A DNA stretch of 64,000 nt from Streptomyces musisoli (lineage in GTDB: Bacteria > Actinomycetota > Actinomycetes > Streptomycetales > Streptomycetaceae), in the NCBI RefSeq assembly GCF_016741855.1, contig NZ_JAERRH010000003.1, forward strand, positions 558,001 through 622,000. The letters run 5' to 3'. A model generated the notes under the pieces. The model saw only the letters and a program-made list of their open reading frames with translations, was not told the DNA's origin and searched no databases. Each line of letters opens with the position of its first letter. Position 1 is the stretch's first letter. A program made the position numbers and the translations under genes. Below are positions 61,633-64,000 of the stretch, one piece after another.

Positions 61633-64000
61633 ATGAGCGGTTCGCCGTACAGCGCGCTGCGCGCCAGGCTGGCGAGCAGAACCGTCGAGCACTACCTCCG
61701 CCCCACTTTCCGCGTCCACAATTCGGCGGACGATTCCGGGGAGCGCCTTCGGTTCGACTCGCTCCTCGACCAACTGCCCGCGCACCGGTCCAAGCCCGAA
61801 CCCAGGCCCAGAACATGGCTGGTGACCGGCGGCGCGGGCAGCGGCAAGAGCACCGCCGTCCTGCAGTACGCGATCGCGCTCCTGGACCGCGAGACGCCCT
61901 GCGTCATCGTCGACAACCGCACGATCAGGCAGTTGGACGTGCACGGCTTGACGGTCAAGGAGTTCGCCAGGCAATCGCGCCCGTCGGGCGTCGACGAGCC
62001 GTTATGGAAAGCGCACGTCAAAAAGAACCGCGTGGTCTTCCTCGTCGACGCGCTGAACGAGCTCGAGCGCGAGTTCCGGGACACCCCCGAGTGGAAGTTC
62101 ATCTGGCAACTGGCCGCGGGATCCCACGACTTCACGGTACTGGCGACGTCCCGCAGTGAAATCGACGACCTGGACCGGACCATCCTGCGCGATGTCGAGA
62201 CCATATCCATCGAGCCGCTCGGCGAGCAGGACATCGAGGCCTACCTGGGGATGCGCGACCGGTCGGCGACCGAGGCGCTGGCCGAGATCAGGTCGGGCGA
62301 CATGCTGGGCGTCGCGTCCAACCCGTTCATGCTGTCGCTGCTGACCGACTGGCTGCTCGGCACGCGATCCGTCAAGGACCGGGAGATCCCGCGCAGCCGC
62401 GCGGACCTGCTCCGGGCGACCGTGGTCCGCCCCAAGAGCGAGGGCAGGCTCGGCAGAGCCGAGAAGGACGCGGCGACGAAGCGCGGGCTCGGCATGGAGG
62501 CGGCGCTGTGCGCGGCGGCCCTGGCCGCGATCACCACGGGCAAGGGCAACGCGGACTTCCTCGCCCGGGACGTGGAGGCACTGCTCGGCCGGGTGTGGGA
62601 GGACCGGGACGAGATCGCCCACACGGTGCAGGCGTTCCTGGACACGCAGATGGTGGAGCCGGTCGGTGACGCGGCGGACGGCCAGTACAGCCTCATCCAC
62701 CCGGCCTTCGTGGACTTCGGCCTGGCCCTCGCGTGGCAGAGCACCAGCCCGCCCCCCGTCGCGCTGGACCCCGCCTACCTGGACCGGTGCCTGGGCGACT
62801 GGGTCGGTCTTCAGCCCGACCCGGACAGCGCCGTGCTCGACCTGCTCGCCCCCGGCACCAAGCAGCTGCCGCCCGAGCTGGTGGTGGACGTCCTCCTGGC
62901 CAACCGGGGCGTACTGGGCGACGAGGTGCGCGGAGTGCTGTGGCGGCAGCTCGGCCGGTGCTTCACCCAGGGGCGCCAGATACGGGACCGGCTGGCCGGG
63001 GCGCTGGCCAGCCTGCCCGCGACCGTGCTGCGCGACGGGCTCCAGCGCGGTCTGCTGAGGGCGCTCAACGCCAAGGACCCGGACTTCGCGGACGACGTGA
63101 TCGCCGCGCTGGCGAACGGGTCGCTGGACGCCCAGGTGCTCCAGCGGCTGCGCCGGGCCCACCAGCGGAAGGGGAAGGAGTCGGCACCGAAGGCGCCCGC
63201 CCCCGACCCGACGCTCGTCGCGAAGCGGCGGGCGGGTCTGCACGAGCAGGCCGATCCGCTCGCGCGGCGCCGCACCGCGAACTGGCTGAGCGTCAACGGC
63301 GGGGAGCAGAACGTCGACGACCTGCGGACAGCGATGCGGGACGACCCGGACGCCAGGGTCCGGGGCGCTTCCGCCACCGCACTCGGACGCATCGGTTCCC
63401 TCCGGGCCGTCCCCGCCCTCATGGTGGCCGCCGCGGCCGACCCCGATCCCATCGTCCGGGGATCGGCCACCAACGCCCTCGGTCACATCGGCCACGTCCA
63501 GTCGGTCCCGGCGCTCACCACCGCCCTGGCCGACGACACCGACGCCATCGTCCGGGGATCGGCCGCCAACGCCCTCGGTCACATCGGCCACGCCCAGGCG
63601 GTCCCGGCGCTCACCACCGCCCTCGCCGACGACACCGACGCCATCGTCCGGGGATCGGCCGCCAACGCCCTCGGCCGCATCGGCCACCCCCAGGCGGTCC
63701 GGGCCCTCACCACCGCCCTCGCCGAGGCCGGCGAGGCCAAGGTCCGGGGCGCGGCCGCCAACGCCCTCGGGCACATCGGCCACCCCGACGCCCTCGGCGC
63801 ACTCACCACCGCCCTCGCCGAAGCGACCGAGGCCAACGTCCGGGGGGCGGCCGCCAACGCCCTCGGCCGCATCGGCCACCCCGACGCCCTCGACGCACTC
63901 ACCCGGGCGCTCACCGACCCCGACGCCATCGTCCGGGGATCGGCCACCAACGCCCTCGGCCGCATCGGCCACCCCGACGCCCTCGACGCACTCACCCGGA
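61633..64000 (+). CDS. NACHT-type STAND NTPase with C-terminal HEAT repeats (3' end outside window)
   Basis: The open frame runs 789 codons from ATG 61633 (GGGGGA 5 bases upstream) to the window end without a stop. The NTPase has Walker A GGAGSGKST at residues 66-74 and the NACHT-like Walker B VVFLVDALNEL (134-144) with Asp139 and Glu143. It also has sensor LATSRS, the LGEQDIEAYL and NPFMLSLLTDWLL segments, and IHPAFVDFGLA near residue 355. These are NACHT features. A helical middle part runs from about 370 to 560. Seven or more HEAT-type repeats of 32 residues follow (VRGSAANALGHIGH, then AVPALTTALADD). There is no signal peptide and no recognisable N-terminal effector in the first 60 residues. 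Bacterial NACHT proteins act in phage defence; that role is inferred here. Confidence 0.88.
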   Translation, partial: MSGSPYSALRARLASRTVEHYLRPTFRVHNSADDSGERLRFDSLLDQLPAHRSKPEPRPRTWLVTGGAGSGKSTAVLQYAIALLDRETPCVIVDNRTIRQLDVHGLTVKEFARQSRPSGVDEPLWKAHVKKNRVVFLVDALNELEREFRDTPEWKFIWQLAAGSHDFTVLATSRSEIDDLDRTILRDVETISIEPLGEQDIEAYLGMRDRSATEALAEIRSGDMLGVASNPFMLSLLTDWLLGTRSVKDREIPRSRADLLRATVVRPKSEGRLGRAEKDAATKRGLGMEAALCAAALAAITTGKGNADFLARDVEALLGRVWEDRDEIAHTVQAFLDTQMVEPVGDAADGQYSLIHPAFVDFGLALAWQSTSPPPVALDPAYLDRCLGDWVGLQPDPDSAVLDLLAPGTKQLPPELVVDVLLANRGVLGDEVRGVLWRQLGRCFTQGRQIRDRLAGALASLPATVLRDGLQRGLLRALNAKDPDFADDVIAALANGSLDAQVLQRLRRAHQRKGKESAPKAPAPDPTLVAKRRAGLHEQADPLARRRTANWLSVNGGEQNVDDLRTAMRDDPDARVRGASATALGRIGSLRAVPALMVAAAADPDPIVRGSATNALGHIGHVQSVPALTTALADDTDAIVRGSAANALGHIGHAQAVPALTTALADDTDAIVRGSAANALGRIGHPQAVRALTTALAEAGEAKVRGAAANALGHIGHPDALGALTTALAEATEANVRGAAANALGRIGHPDALDALTRALTDPDAIVRGSATNALGRIGHPDALDALTR
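63358..64000 (+). repeat. HEAT-encoding 96-bp tandem repeats
   Basis: VRG codons recur at 63358, 63454, 63550, 63646, 63742, 63838 and 63931: five intervals of 96 bases, then one of 93. Adjacent copies share long exact stretches such as atcgtccggggatcggcc. The array continues past the window. Confidence 0.9.

Noticed and set aside
62002..63972. Minus-strand frame with GVGGRSPDDGVGV-type repeats opposite the NTPase
   Set aside because: It is the complement of the HEAT repeat array; the plus strand has Walker motifs and the NACHT pattern.

Overview
The window is a very GC-rich segment with strong codon-position GC bias, GTG and TTG starts, dense short operons, and gene content typical of a Streptomyces chromosome (pepN, malQ, ssbB-type SSB, ROK-regulated sugar ABC operon, EttA, a PknG-type kinase module). 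Assignment to Streptomyces or a close relative is inferred from protein content and gene order; nothing was searched. Most of the window (about 1-49 kb and 52-59 kb) looks like core chromosome. Two stretches look accessory: about 49.5-52.3 kb, and everything after a tRNA-Arg at 59.9 kb.

Layout. 0-4.4 kb: end of asd, aminopeptidase N, a DUF1203 protein and a small Gly/Phe/Asn-rich secreted protein. 4.8-8.4 kb: a minus-strand run of two EamA transporters and a LysR regulator, divergent from a MarR gene with palindromic operator candidates. 8.5-11 kb: an FAD monooxygenase carrying a collagen-like N-terminus, divergent from a TetR gene across a repeat-rich operator region. 11-18 kb: a small membrane protein, malQ coupled to a small repeat-containing protein, an HNH nuclease, an MscS channel, a Uma2 protein and a secreted Ig-like protein. 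18.2-26.6 kb: ROK regulator, ABC sugar importer without its own ATPase, GH4 phospho-glycosidase, BadF-type sugar kinase and an NCS1 permease.

26.8-37.7 kb is one long operon: a four-TM sensor (GlnX-like), an amino-acid binding protein (GlnH-like), a coiled-coil protein, PknG-type kinase, PP2C phosphatase, vWA protein and FHA protein. It resembles an enlarged version of the mycobacterial GlnX-GlnH-PknG pathway, with phosphatase and phosphopeptide reader in the same transcription unit. 37.7-49.4 kb: methyltransferase, truncated haemoglobin, an FtsX/MacB-type ABC exporter (two large permeases plus ATPase), a conserved unknown, a thioesterase and EttA.

49.5-52.3 kb holds a frameshifted GntR gene, a tiny membrane protein, decayed sequence, and a secreted CAP protein whose SH3-like module was duplicated very recently. 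52.4-59.6 kb: a sortase-type surface protein whose thioester cysteine is Ser, an SsbB-like protein and a pair of large dynamin-like GTPases. A tRNA-Arg(TCT) at 59.9 kb is followed by the decayed C-terminus of a tyrosine integrase, a LysE exporter, and a NACHT-type STAND NTPase with nearly identical 96-bp HEAT repeats that runs off the window end. This NTPase, beside an integrase remnant, is the best candidate for a conflict or defence system here.
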